From a virus, in the IMG/VR virus record IMGVR_UViG_3300005096_000046, positions 1-44,247 of that record: a stretch of DNA of 44,247 bases, one strand, 5' to 3'. Positions 15,789-23,667 of the stretch are shown here, in pieces (the stretch's first letter is position 1; every line of letters starts with the position of its first letter). Under the pieces are notes generated by a model. That model was not told the DNA's origin and did not search any database. It was given only the letters and a program-made list of their open reading frames with translations. The position numbers and the translations under genes are program-made.

Positions 15789-18507
15789 GGTCCAAGATCA
15801 AGGCCAGCTCGAGAAGATTCTCTACTTGAAGAGGAAATATCACTTCAACGTCTTTCCCCTCTACCCCGGAAAGAAGTCCCCGGCCTTCGCCGGGTGGCAA
15901 CGGTGGGCGGTCGAAGCGGACATCCACGCCATCGAACAATACGCCATCGACCACCCGAACACCAACTGGGGTATTTACACCCAGGACATGGTCGTCATCG
16001 ACCTAGACGTCAAGAGCGGCCCCAACGGCGTGAAGGAGTTCCAGGCCCTCTGCGCCCAGCACAAGGAGACCCCGCCCACCCTCGTCGTAAGGACGCCATC
16101 CGGGGGGTTCCACCTCTACTTCTCGGGTGCGGACGTCCCCGGCTCGGCGAGCACCCTGGGTCCGGGCATCGATGTCCGCTCCCGGGGGAACCTGGTCGTC
16201 GCCCCGGGGTCCGTATTCGGCGACAAGGTCTACGAACTCGTCCAGGACCTCCCCCCTGCGAAGATCCCGGACTGGCTTCTCAACCTCATCAAGTCCAGCC
16301 GGTCAGCCCGCCCGCTCGCCGAGACCCTCGTCGGTCCCATCTATTCCGGCCAGCGAAACGTCTCCCTCTTCCAGGCGGCGGCCTACTTCCGGAAAAAGGG
16401 AATCAGCAAAAAGGCCGCCTCGGTCGCAATCCACATCGAAAACGAGGCCCGATGCATCCCACCGCTTTCGAGGTATGAGGTCGACAAGCTGATCGAGTCG
16501 GCCTATCGATACGATCCGAAGGACGGAGAGGCCATCGCCGCCCTGGCAGAAGAGATCGTCGATTCCAAGAAGACCACCCTCCTGCCAGCCTCCGAACTCC
16601 TCTCCTCCCCGGCCAAGGCCAGGGAGTGGCTGATCAAGGACCTGGTCCTCCGGCGCATCATGACCGTCCTGGTCAGCCCGGGAGGGTCCGGGAAGTCCAG
16701 CTTCTCCCTCCTCGCCGCCCTGGCCCTCGTCACAGGGCGGCCCCTCCTGGGGCGGGACAGGTTCCAGGTCCCCACCCCTCTCCCGGTGTGGCTCTACTCG
16801 ACCGAGGACCCTCTGGACGAACTCCACCGCCGCCTCGAGGCCTACTGCAACAAGTTCGATATACCGCCGAGCGAACTCAAGCACCTTTATCTCACCTCCG
16901 GCGTCAAGCAACCTCTCACCCTCGTCCAGGCCACCCGGGAAGGATTCATGGTCAACACCGAGGCCGTGGAGGTGCTGATCCAGAATATCCGAAAAAACAA
17001 TATCAGTCTTCTCATCATCGACCCCTTCATCCGGGCCCACCAGGTAGACGAGAATTCCAACACCGGCATCGACCAGGTCATGAAGGTCCTGATCGAGATC
17101 ATGGAGCAGACCAATGTCGGTATCTTCCTCATCCACCACACGAAGAAAACGGCCATGAACTACACCCCCGGCGACCCGGACAACGCCAGGGGGGCCTCCG
17201 CCCTCATCGACGCCGCCAGGATGGCCTTCACCCTCGGCCCAATGCGGGAAGACGACCAGGCCGCCACCGGAGTCGACGCCCAGACCCGCCGCCTCTACCG
17301 CCGCCTGGACTACGCCAAGAACAACCTCCTTCCCCCGGCGGACCGGGCGATCTGGTTCCGGTGGGAATCGATCAACCTGGCCTGCGGCGAATCCATCGGG
17401 GTCCTGGCCCGCCGGGAAAATACAGTCGACCAGCAACAGCTTGACCAGGTCCTCGATGTCCAAAGCGATCCTCAACCCCTGAACTCGGATATCTTCAGCT
17501 CAGACCGTGAGAAGGGGATCTTCTTCCTCACGAAACGGCTTATCCGCTCCATCCCGTTGAATGGGAGCATCATGTTACGGGATTTCGTGGAGGAGAATAT
17601 GGATGAGGAGTGGAAAGACGCCATCTGCCAATCGGACGATGTCAGACGCCACCTACGCCTCATCAAGAACCTCTTCAAGAACTTCCTCGGAGCCCTGCCC
17701 CATCTCAGTTCCCTCCCCTTCGCCGTCCTCTACGAGGAAAAGAACGCTCAGACCGGGCGGGTCTTCACCCTCAAGCAGATGACACGGGAAGGCCGACGGG
17801 GGCGTCCAAGCCTCGGGATCGAAGACGTCACAGAACAAGTCCGGAAGACGTTTGAGTCGGAAGAAACCTTCTTCGAGGAAGGATGCCCGTTCATCGCCCT
17901 CGACACCATCGCCCTGGCGAAACACGAGGAATTCAACGTGGTCCAGCCGGGGCTCTACCAGGCCCACCCCCTCCTGATCTGGTTCCTGGCCCGAACCCTC
18001 GGGATCACCCTCCCCACCCCGGCCACGGAGCGGAAGATCCAGCACCTCGAAGGGGCCCTCGAGGCCGCCGCCCCGCCCCTCGCCCAGGAGGGCGTCCCCG
18101 CCCCGGCCCTCGAGGCCGCCCAGGAGGAAGGGTCCGGGTGCGCCCTGGAGGCCCCCCAGGACGCCGGGACACATGGACGGATCCCATCCGTCCCCGATCC
18201 GTCCCGTCCCGTCCCGCACCGGCCCGAGGACCTGGCCGCCCCCTTCGAGAACCTCCTCCAGGCCGACTCCCAGGAGGCCCCTCAGAGCCCCCAGGAGCTG
18301 TTCGAAGACCCAGGGGAGGTGGAGGTCCAGGACCCCCAGGCGGACGCCCTGGAGGACGCCCAGGGCCCCTCTGAGGACCCCATCCCGGAAGCCCCCGAGG
18401 AGGACCCGCACAACTACGTGGACCTGGATCAGATTGAGATGCCGGACGAGGTCGACGAGACCTTCAACGACGCCCTGGGACGGGGTCCGGGAGGTGGCTC
18501 AGAATGA
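15775..18507 (+). CDS. Bifunctional primase/polymerase (Prim-Pol) fused to RepA-like helicase
   Basis: The N-terminal 200 residues are an archaeo-eukaryotic-type primase-polymerase: MVVIDLDVK (metal ligands D76 and D78), GGFHLYF (H113) and GIDVRSRGNLVVAPGSV. A small helical linker follows. Then comes a RecA-fold RepA/DnaB-like ATPase with Walker A SPGGSGKSS (K307), Walker B LLIIDPFIR (D416) and FLIHHTKK. The last 150 residues or so (from about 755) are a Pro/Glu/Ala/Asp-rich disordered tail, ending near DLDQIEMPDEVDETFNDAL, which could be a short interaction peptide. The protein should unwind and prime the phage origin. The non-coding iteron region begins directly after its stop, consistent with an initiator gene next to its origin. 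Length 910 aa. Confidence 0.93.
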   Translation: MSPTKVQDQGQLEKILYLKRKYHFNVFPLYPGKKSPAFAGWQRWAVEADIHAIEQYAIDHPNTNWGIYTQDMVVIDLDVKSGPNGVKEFQALCAQHKETPPTLVVRTPSGGFHLYFSGADVPGSASTLGPGIDVRSRGNLVVAPGSVFGDKVYELVQDLPPAKIPDWLLNLIKSSRSARPLAETLVGPIYSGQRNVSLFQAAAYFRKKGISKKAASVAIHIENEARCIPPLSRYEVDKLIESAYRYDPKDGEAIAALAEEIVDSKKTTLLPASELLSSPAKAREWLIKDLVLRRIMTVLVSPGGSGKSSFSLLAALALVTGRPLLGRDRFQVPTPLPVWLYSTEDPLDELHRRLEAYCNKFDIPPSELKHLYLTSGVKQPLTLVQATREGFMVNTEAVEVLIQNIRKNNISLLIIDPFIRAHQVDENSNTGIDQVMKVLIEIMEQTNVGIFLIHHTKKTAMNYTPGDPDNARGASALIDAARMAFTLGPMREDDQAATGVDAQTRRLYRRLDYAKNNLLPPADRAIWFRWESINLACGESIGVLARRENTVDQQQLDQVLDVQSDPQPLNSDIFSSDREKGIFFLTKRLIRSIPLNGSIMLRDFVEENMDEEWKDAICQSDDVRRHLRLIKNLFKNFLGALPHLSSLPFAVLYEEKNAQTGRVFTLKQMTREGRRGRPSLGIEDVTEQVRKTFESEETFFEEGCPFIALDTIALAKHEEFNVVQPGLYQAHPLLIWFLARTLGITLPTPATERKIQHLEGALEAAAPPLAQEGVPAPALEAAQEEGSGCALEAPQDAGTHGRIPSVPDPSRPVPHRPEDLAAPFENLLQADSQEAPQSPQELFEDPGEVEVQDPQADALEDAQGPSEDPIPEAPEEDPHNYVDLDQIEMPDEVDETFNDALGRGPGGGSE

Positions 18508-18511
18508 AGCA

Positions 18512-18879
18512 GGTTTTTGACCGATCTGGAATTATGACTTTCCGTCAAAAATCGAGGGGATTTTTGACGCTGATTTTTGACTCGCCCCTTTCTGCGAAGG
18601 GCGGATCGAGCTAAGGTCCTGGAATGCAAGGGTTTGTGATTTTTGACCGCCGAGAAAAACGAGCATATAAAACCTAAGTGTATGAATTATGACGGAAGAA
18701 AAATGTCAAAAATCATAAACCCCTGCGCCTCAAGGACTTCTGATTTTTGGTATTTTTGACAAAACGACGGAGCTGAGCCTGGTGCCCCTCCCCCCTCCGC
18801 CCCCTAAAGGGGGCTAGGGAGGGGCAAGGGAGGTTAGGCACCAGGGAAATGCTTTGGAGCGTATGAAAAGTCAAAAATC
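18512..18879. repeat. Iteron array, 10-bp unit GATTTTTGAC: candidate replication origin
   Basis: The only large non-coding stretch of the genome (18508-18957) carries repeated copies of GATTTTTGAC. Exact copies on the plus strand start at 18559, 18572 and 18638. Exact copies on the minus strand (GTCAAAAATC) are at 18544, 18705 and 18870. One- or two-base variants are at 18512 (GGTTTTTGAC), 18742 (GATTTTTGGT) and 18751 (TATTTTTGAC), and the related GAATTATGAC occurs identically at 18529 and 18684. Five copies fall in the first 70 bases. An AT-rich stretch at 18661-18690 could melt. Position beside Prim-Pol/helicase suggests an origin; an operator array is the alternative. Confidence 0.75.
18781..18842. 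repeat. Long imperfect inverted repeat (cruciform/hairpin) inside iteron region
   Basis: Three nested arms pair around one centre: GGTGCC/GGCACC (18781-18786 with 18837-18842), GCCCCTCCC/GGGAGGGGC (18784-18792 with 18817-18825) and the perfect core GCCCCC-TAAA-GGGGGC (18799-18814). The first two share bases, so they are alternative or partial pairings. There is no T tract for termination of the Prim-Pol message. Within an iteron region it could be a primase or single-strand initiation hairpin, or simply a structural barrier. Confidence 0.65.
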
Positions 18880-18957
18880 AAACCCGGCCCCTGGAGGCCC
18901 TTGGGAGGGTGCGAAAGGTGCCGACAACCGGGCCCCTGGCGGGCCGAGGAGGATGCG

Positions 18958-19683
18958 ATGGCGAAGCGAACGAGAGAACGCCTGGACGCCCCGGTGGGCG
19001 AGCGGGCCTACGACTTGTGCATGACCCGGGCGTTCCACGGGGAGTGGCCTGGGACCTGGAACTTCCAGCCGGAGAAGTGGCCCGAGCTGTGGAGGGGCCT
19101 GGTGCTCGCCCTGGACCCCGGCCCGGAGGTGACCGGCTGGGTGATCCTGAACGTCGGGACGGCCCAGGTGCTCTACGCCGGGGAGGACGCCAACCCGGCG
19201 GTTGGAGCCCACCTGCTCTGGGCGGCGGACCAATACACCGGGCGGACAGGCGAGGACCCGGAGCTGGTCCCCCTCGTCATCGAGGGCCTGAGCTGTTTCG
19301 GGGCCCGGGTGGGGCAATCGGTCTTCGAGACAGCTCGGTGGATCGGCTTGTTCGAGGAGGCCTATCACGGCTTCGGCGGACAGGTGGCAGGGCGGATCTT
19401 TCGCCCGGAGGTCAAGCTCGCCCTGACGGGGGCGACCAGGGCGAAGGACGCCGACGTGCGCCGGGCCCTGCTCTCGATCCAGTGGCCGGGGCCCAGGGGC
19501 GGCGGGGCCGAGCCTCTAGTCGGGACGAAGAAAAAACCCGGTCCCCTGTATAAAGTGCGAGGACATGCGTGGTCGGCCTTGGCCGTCGCAGTGGCCTGGG
19601 CGGTCCACGGCTATTCGGTCGTCGATCTGGACGGCGGGTTCTACGGCGAGATGTTCAGAGGAGGAAAAGATGCGAGTAAGTGA
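18958..19683 (+). CDS. RuvC-like Holliday-junction/branched-DNA endonuclease
   Basis: The protein (241 aa) shows the RNase H-fold pattern of phage RuvC-like resolvases: LALDPGPEVTGWV (D53), LVIEGLSCFGARVGQSVFETARWIGLF (E109), TRAKDADVRRAL (D164/D166) and GPLYKVRGHAWSALAVAVAW (H203 near the position of the usual C-terminal acidic pair). It would resolve branched replicative DNA before packaging. I chose ATG 18958 because GAGGAGG lies just upstream; an in-frame ATG at 18901 lacks a Shine-Dalgarno. It overlaps the next gene, its paralogue, by 14 bases. Confidence 0.88.
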   Translation: MAKRTRERLDAPVGERAYDLCMTRAFHGEWPGTWNFQPEKWPELWRGLVLALDPGPEVTGWVILNVGTAQVLYAGEDANPAVGAHLLWAADQYTGRTGEDPELVPLVIEGLSCFGARVGQSVFETARWIGLFEEAYHGFGGQVAGRIFRPEVKLALTGATRAKDADVRRALLSIQWPGPRGGGAEPLVGTKKKPGPLYKVRGHAWSALAVAVAWAVHGYSVVDLDGGFYGEMFRGGKDASK

Positions 19684-20362
19684 TGATCGACTCATTGGTC
19701 TCAAGGCGTATAACACCCGTATGCATTCTGCGATCAATGGGGAGTGGCCTGGGACCAAGGTTTGCGAGCCCTATGAGTGGGAGGAGGAGTGGCTCGGAAA
19801 GGTGTTGACGATCAGCCCTGGGGCGCATTCGAGCGGTTGGGCCTTCGTCGATATCCCTGAGGCGAAGGTGATCACGGGCGGAGTGATGGCGAACCCTGAT
19901 CTCGTCTCCCAGGTGATCTTTGCGGCGCAAGCCTGCGTGGAAGGCTGGCCTGGAGAGAAGGCGAAGAAGGACATGGTCCCGCTTTTGTTTGTGGACCCAT
20001 ATACTTTGGGCGATGAATCGTGGTGGGTCTCACAAGCCAGCAGATGGTGTGGTATCTTTGAGGCTGAGTATCGTCGATCCGGCGGGACGGTTGCGGGTGG
20101 CATCGGGATGAGTCTTGTCATGCGGTTACTGTTCGGCAAAAACCGGGTTGAGAGATGGGTTCTTCGGAGGGGAGTACTATCCCTTCCGTGGAATGGGAAG
20201 GTCGGGGCTGGGTCGGCGGCATTGACTGGAGGGGAGAAGAGTCCGGGCCCGTTATATCCCGTCGTACCCCCTGTTGTCATCGAGGCATTGGCGGCGGTAT
20301 TGGGTTGGGTGTTGAACGGTTACGACTGCATCCATATAGACAAAACGTTTTACAAGAGTTGA
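19670..20362 (+). CDS. Catalytically degenerate RuvC-like paralogue
   Basis: This 230-residue protein aligns along its length with the preceding RuvC-like nuclease. It shares an N-terminal GEWPGT...W motif, the spacing from SPG (for DPG) to the next core strand, an ANP element, GPLYPV and a C-terminal DGGF/DKTF-like end. The catalytic positions are changed: first Asp is Ser (TISPG, S49), Glu is Asp (LLFVDP, D109), AKDADVR is replaced by NRVERWV, and HAWSA by VVIEA. An 18-base identical stretch (19039-19056 and 19739-19756, exactly 700 bp apart) supports tandem duplication. The best guess is a non-catalytic partner that forms a heterodimer or regulates the nuclease. GAGGA precedes ATG 19670. 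Confidence 0.8.
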   Translation: MRVSDDRLIGLKAYNTRMHSAINGEWPGTKVCEPYEWEEEWLGKVLTISPGAHSSGWAFVDIPEAKVITGGVMANPDLVSQVIFAAQACVEGWPGEKAKKDMVPLLFVDPYTLGDESWWVSQASRWCGIFEAEYRRSGGTVAGGIGMSLVMRLLFGKNRVERWVLRRGVLSLPWNGKVGAGSAALTGGEKSPGPLYPVVPPVVIEALAAVLGWVLNGYDCIHIDKTFYKS

Positions 20363-20374
20363 GAGGAGACCGTC

Positions 20375-20926
20375 GTGGACAAGGATTGGATGTATATTCC
20401 GACAGCCACTTTCGAGCAGTTGAAGCAGATCCTCGAGCTGGTCGAGGGGATGTGCGGGATCACGAAGCGGGAGAAGGCCCGACTCCCGATCTACGAGCGG
20501 GTGCCGCTTGCTCTCCAGCGGTTCGAGGAGGTCTCAGCGAAGGTCAAGGCCCTCCTCGGGGTTGGGCTTACGGACCACAAGAAATTCATCCACAAGCTTC
20601 GGGTCTGGACCCAGCTTTTCCAGACCACGAAAAGTGCGGGGCTCTGGGAGTTGGTCGACGATCTCATCGTGCGGATGATCGAGGACGCCCGGTCGGTCAC
20701 ATCGGTCGCCCGGACCCTGGGGGTCTCCAGGGCGACGGTCTACCGGGCCCTCGAGCGGGCGAAGGTCAGGGGGTGGGTGTTACCGAAACTTGACCAAACC
20801 CAGAGGCGGGTCCAGGTGCGGAAGTCGGCGGATCCGGGGAAGTGGACGGCTGGAGGCCGGAAGAAGCCCAGCGGGGGGCCCTGGGCCGCCAGGCGTAAGC
20901 GTGGTGCGAAGAAAAGGGGTTCCTGA
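20375..20926 (+). CDS. Helix-turn-helix DNA-binding protein (183 aa)
   Basis: GTG 20375 has GAGAGGAG 6 bases upstream. Residues about 108-135 form a clear resolvase/HTH_23-type helix-turn-helix (SVTSVARTLGVSRATVYRAL). The protein ends in a strongly basic tail (Lys/Arg/Gly). The N-terminal half is helical and unassigned. It is the last gene before a strong terminator, so it closes the replication operon. It may be the regulator that switches to late genes or binds the iterons; a terminase small subunit role is less likely because a better candidate follows at 21470. Confidence 0.8.
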   Translation: MDKDWMYIPTATFEQLKQILELVEGMCGITKREKARLPIYERVPLALQRFEEVSAKVKALLGVGLTDHKKFIHKLRVWTQLFQTTKSAGLWELVDDLIVRMIEDARSVTSVARTLGVSRATVYRALERAKVRGWVLPKLDQTQRRVQVRKSADPGKWTAGGRKKPSGGPWAARRKRGAKKRGS

Positions 20927-20950
20927 GACTCACCACAGCGGCCCCCTTCG

Positions 20951-20993
20951 AAAGCCTCTCAGACGGCGTTTCTCGGCCTCTGAGAGGCTTTTT
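20951..20993 (+). terminator. Strong rho-independent terminator
   Basis: A 13-bp perfect stem AAAGCCTCTCAGA (20951-20963) / TCTGAGAGGCTTT (20979-20991) with a 15-base loop runs into TTTTT (20989-20993). It separates the Prim-Pol/RuvC operon from the late operon. A late promoter is therefore expected between about 20995 and 21170, although I cannot point to one. Confidence 0.93.
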
Positions 20994-21177
20994 CATTTCG
21001 AGACGGTTTCCGCCTTTCAGGGCCCTCGTCCTAATCCGAGACAATCGGGCTCCAGGCCCCTCTTTACGCCGCCGCCCGGGCCCTCATCCTGACGCCATGG
21101 GCGGAGCACATACTTTCGAGGGGGGCCAGGGCGAGCCCCAGGGCCGGATCCAGGGCACGGCGACGCCGGAGGCCGTG

Positions 21178-21468
21178 ATGCTTCTCCTGTCAGCGCAGGA
21201 ACGGCGCATCCTGGATCTGACGAAGGCGGTCAGCTCGTTGACAAAAAGCGTGACGAGACTCGAAGCGAGAGTGGATGCGATTGCTCGAACGGTATCCCGT
21301 TTAGAGCAATCGCTCGACAGAAAGGAGGAGGATCTAGTGCAGAACCTACGGGCGGAGCTGGGACTCAAGAACAAGATCCTCTGGCAGATGGCCGTCTCCA
21401 CGCTGTCCGGGCTCCTGGGGGCCCTGGCCACCCTCTTCGCCGTGAGGGAGAAGATCCTAGGGGGGTAA
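21178..21468 (+). CDS. Coiled-coil protein with C-terminal membrane segment (96 aa)
   Basis: From ATG 21178 the product has a long heptad-like helix (ILDLTKAVSSLTKSVTRLEARVDAIARTVSRLEQSL). It then has a C-terminal hydrophobic segment (ILWQMAVSTLSGLLGALATLFAV) and a basic end. This tail-anchored coiled-coil shape resembles some holins and haemolysin XhlA-like proteins, so it is a second holin or antiholin candidate besides 28999-29289. I chose 21178 because GGAGG lies 5 bases upstream; an in-frame ATG at 21097 lacks a ribosome binding site. It precedes the terminase genes. Confidence 0.7.
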   Translation: MLLLSAQERRILDLTKAVSSLTKSVTRLEARVDAIARTVSRLEQSLDRKEEDLVQNLRAELGLKNKILWQMAVSTLSGLLGALATLFAVREKILGG

Positions 21469-21469
21469 C

Positions 21470-22000
21470 ATGGGAAACGCTTACCACGAGGGGACGAACA
21501 TACCGATCACCGAATACCTGCATCCTGGGTTTCGGGAGATTGCCGTCGCCGAAAAGTGGGGACCGGAGGAACTGGAGCGGGCTAAGTTCGCTCTCTTCCT
21601 GCGCTATTGGTGCGGGGAACCGAAGCTGACGGCGTTGGCCATGGAGGTCGACGGGTGGGACGGAGCCCTCAAGCCCTACGAGCTGAAGAAGTTCGCTCGG
21701 AGCAAGGAGGCCCAGGCCGCCCTGGTCCTGGAGGCGAAGAAGGAGGGCGGCGAATACGTCCCGGGCGTCGCCCTCGTGCGGGAGTTGAAGGTCTGGTGGA
21801 CCCAGGTCATGCGGAACATCACCTTCGACGTCAAGGACCGCCTGGCCGCCTCCACGAACCTCGCCAGGGCCCTGGGCGTCTTCGTGGAGAGGAAGGAGGT
21901 CAAGCACTCGTTCGGCGAGAAGCTCCTTGAGCTGACGAAAGAGCTGGACGACGAGGAGGACCTTGACAGCGAGGACCCGGGAGAGGAGGATGAGGGCTGA
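21470..22000 (+). CDS. terS: Terminase small subunit (putative)
   Basis: The protein (176 aa) lies directly upstream of the large terminase. Residues about 40-80 (LRYWCGEPKLTALAMEVDGWD...KKFARSKEAQAAL) have the size and pattern of the N-terminal DNA-binding helices of phage TerS proteins. A helical oligomerisation region and a very acidic C-terminus (DDEEDLDSEDPGEEDEG) follow. It would recognise phage DNA and start packaging. The assignment rests on gene position and pattern rather than a strong motif. Confidence 0.75.
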   Translation: MGNAYHEGTNIPITEYLHPGFREIAVAEKWGPEELERAKFALFLRYWCGEPKLTALAMEVDGWDGALKPYELKKFARSKEAQAALVLEAKKEGGEYVPGVALVRELKVWWTQVMRNITFDVKDRLAASTNLARALGVFVERKEVKHSFGEKLLELTKELDDEEDLDSEDPGEEDEG

Positions 22001-22001
22001 C

Positions 22002-23453
22002 GTGCAGGATCCCGCCGGAAGCATTCTGACTCCTCCGAACAGCGAGAAGCCAACGCCAGGGAAACTCAAAAAGGTTCTCGCCCGCTTCCGGCGGGATCCT
22101 GTCTTTTTTGTCACCTACGCCTTCAACGTCGAGCCCACCCACCAACAGGCGCAGATCCTTCGAGCCATCGCAAAGCCCGGGGCGAAGGTGTCGGTCTCCT
22201 CGGGCCACGGGATCGGGAAGACGGCGGCTCTGGCCTGGGCAATCGACTGGTTCCTGCTCTTCTTTCCCCACTGCCGTATACCGTGCACGGCCCCGACTTC
22301 GAGCCAGCTTCATTCGGTTCTCTGGGCGGAGTTGAAGCGATGGCATTCCGTCATGGAGGAGCCCTGGAAGTCGGAACTCAAGGTCATGAAGGACAAGGTC
22401 ATCGTCGTGAGCGATCCGGACCGGTTCGCTGTGGCGAGGACGGCCCGGAAGGAGGACGCAGAGGCCCTTCAGGGGTTCCATGCGAAGAACCTCCTCTTCA
22501 TCATCGACGAGGCCTCGGGTGTCCACGACAAGATCTTCGAGTCCGCCAGGGGGTCTCTCTCGACCAAGCGGGCCCGGGTCCTCATGACCTCCAACCCGAC
22601 CAGGCTACAGGGGTTCTTCTGGAAGTCTCATCATCGGAACCGCAATCACTGGACCAGGTTCCAGTTCTCTTCGGAGGACAGCCCGCTCGTCGACAAGGCC
22701 TATGTCGAGGAGATCCGGGAGGAGTACGGGGACGACTCCGACTATTTCCGGGTGCGTGTCGCCGGGAAGTTCCCCAGGGCGGCCATCTCCCAGCTCATCT
22801 CCCTGGAGCTGGCGGAGGCGGCGGCCAGGCGGAAGCTCGGGAAGTCCGACTACTACTTCGCCCCGGTGGTCCTCGGCGTGGATGTGGCCTGGGAGGGCGA
22901 CGACAGGTCGGTGGTGGTCCTTCGCCAAGGCCTCCATTCCCGGGTCCTCGGGCACTGGCGGAACTTGTCCACGATGGCCCTGGGGGACCTGGTGGCCCAG
23001 TTCGAAGACCAGTATCAGGCGGACGCCGTGTTCGTGGACGCCGGGTGGGGAGCGGGCACCATCGACCGCCTGCGGTCCCTGAACCGGAACCCGATTCCGG
23101 TCTTCTTCGGGGAATCGGCGATGGAGCAGAAGCGGTTCGCCAACAAGCGGGCGGAGATGTGGGTGCGGCTTCTCGAGTGGCTCCAGCACGGCGGGCAGAT
23201 CCCGGACATGCCGGAGCTGATCGAGGACCTGACCGGACCGATGAAGATGTTCTCCCCGAGCGGAAAGATTCAGCTCGAGCGTAAAGAAGACATGAAGAAG
23301 CGGGGGCTCGCCTCCCCGGACTTCGGTGACGCCCTGGCCCTCACCTTCGCTTCGCCGGTGTCCAGGAAGAAGCCCATCGAGACGAGGTTGAGCCTGGACT
23401 ACATCCAGGATCATGCGGAATACGAATACGACGTTCTTTCCTTGGAGGACTGA
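22002..23453 (+). CDS. terL: Terminase large subunit
   Basis: This is the ATPase and nuclease that packages DNA. Walker A is SSGHGIGKTAALAW (K73), Walker B is LLFIIDEASG (D169/E170), and a coupling motif MTSNPTR follows. The C-terminal RNase H-like nuclease has VLGVDVAWEGDDR (D294), AVFVDAGWG and DFGDALALTF. I prefer GTG 22002 (483 aa), which has GAGGG 5 bases before it and avoids overlap with TerS; ATG 21990 or TTG 21963 in the same frame are alternatives. Circular permutation of the contig would fit a headful mechanism, but that is inference. Confidence 0.95.
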   Translation: MQDPAGSILTPPNSEKPTPGKLKKVLARFRRDPVFFVTYAFNVEPTHQQAQILRAIAKPGAKVSVSSGHGIGKTAALAWAIDWFLLFFPHCRIPCTAPTSSQLHSVLWAELKRWHSVMEEPWKSELKVMKDKVIVVSDPDRFAVARTARKEDAEALQGFHAKNLLFIIDEASGVHDKIFESARGSLSTKRARVLMTSNPTRLQGFFWKSHHRNRNHWTRFQFSSEDSPLVDKAYVEEIREEYGDDSDYFRVRVAGKFPRAAISQLISLELAEAAARRKLGKSDYYFAPVVLGVDVAWEGDDRSVVVLRQGLHSRVLGHWRNLSTMALGDLVAQFEDQYQADAVFVDAGWGAGTIDRLRSLNRNPIPVFFGESAMEQKRFANKRAEMWVRLLEWLQHGGQIPDMPELIEDLTGPMKMFSPSGKIQLERKEDMKKRGLASPDFGDALALTFASPVSRKKPIETRLSLDYIQDHAEYEYDVLSLED

Positions 23454-23454
23454 C

Positions 23455-23658
23455 ATGTGTTTGAAACCGAAAGCTCCGAAGATCGAGGCCCCGCCGCCCG
23501 CTCCGCCTCCTCCTGTCCAGAAGGAGAAGGCGAGCTACATCGACATGCGAGTGGCGACGGCCCTGGCCCAGAGCATGCGGCGGAAGCGGACCATCGCAAC
23601 GTCGGGGCTCGGGGACCAGAGCCAGGCGGTGTTCAACAAGAAGGCCTTGGGCCAGTAA
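23455..23658 (+). CDS. Small proline-rich protein upstream of portal (67 aa)
   Basis: ATG 23455 has GGAGG 6 bases upstream. The product starts MCLKPKAPKIEAPPPAPPPP, and continues with a short basic region (QSMRRKRTIAT). Small proteins beginning MC with a Pro-rich stretch are common between terminase and portal or near ejection genes in podophages. Function is unknown; a minor virion or assembly factor is plausible. Confidence 0.75.
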   Translation: MCLKPKAPKIEAPPPAPPPPVQKEKASYIDMRVATALAQSMRRKRTIATSGLGDQSQAVFNKKALGQ

Positions 23659-23667
23659 GGGAGACGG

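Noticed and set aside
18781-18842. Rho-independent terminator after Prim-Pol
   Set aside because: The stem is GC-rich and large, but it lies 270 bases after the stop and has no T tract on either strand.
20375-20926. HTH protein as terminase small subunit
   Set aside because: A strong terminator separates it from the terminase genes, and a more suitable small-subunit candidate (21470-22000) sits directly before TerL.
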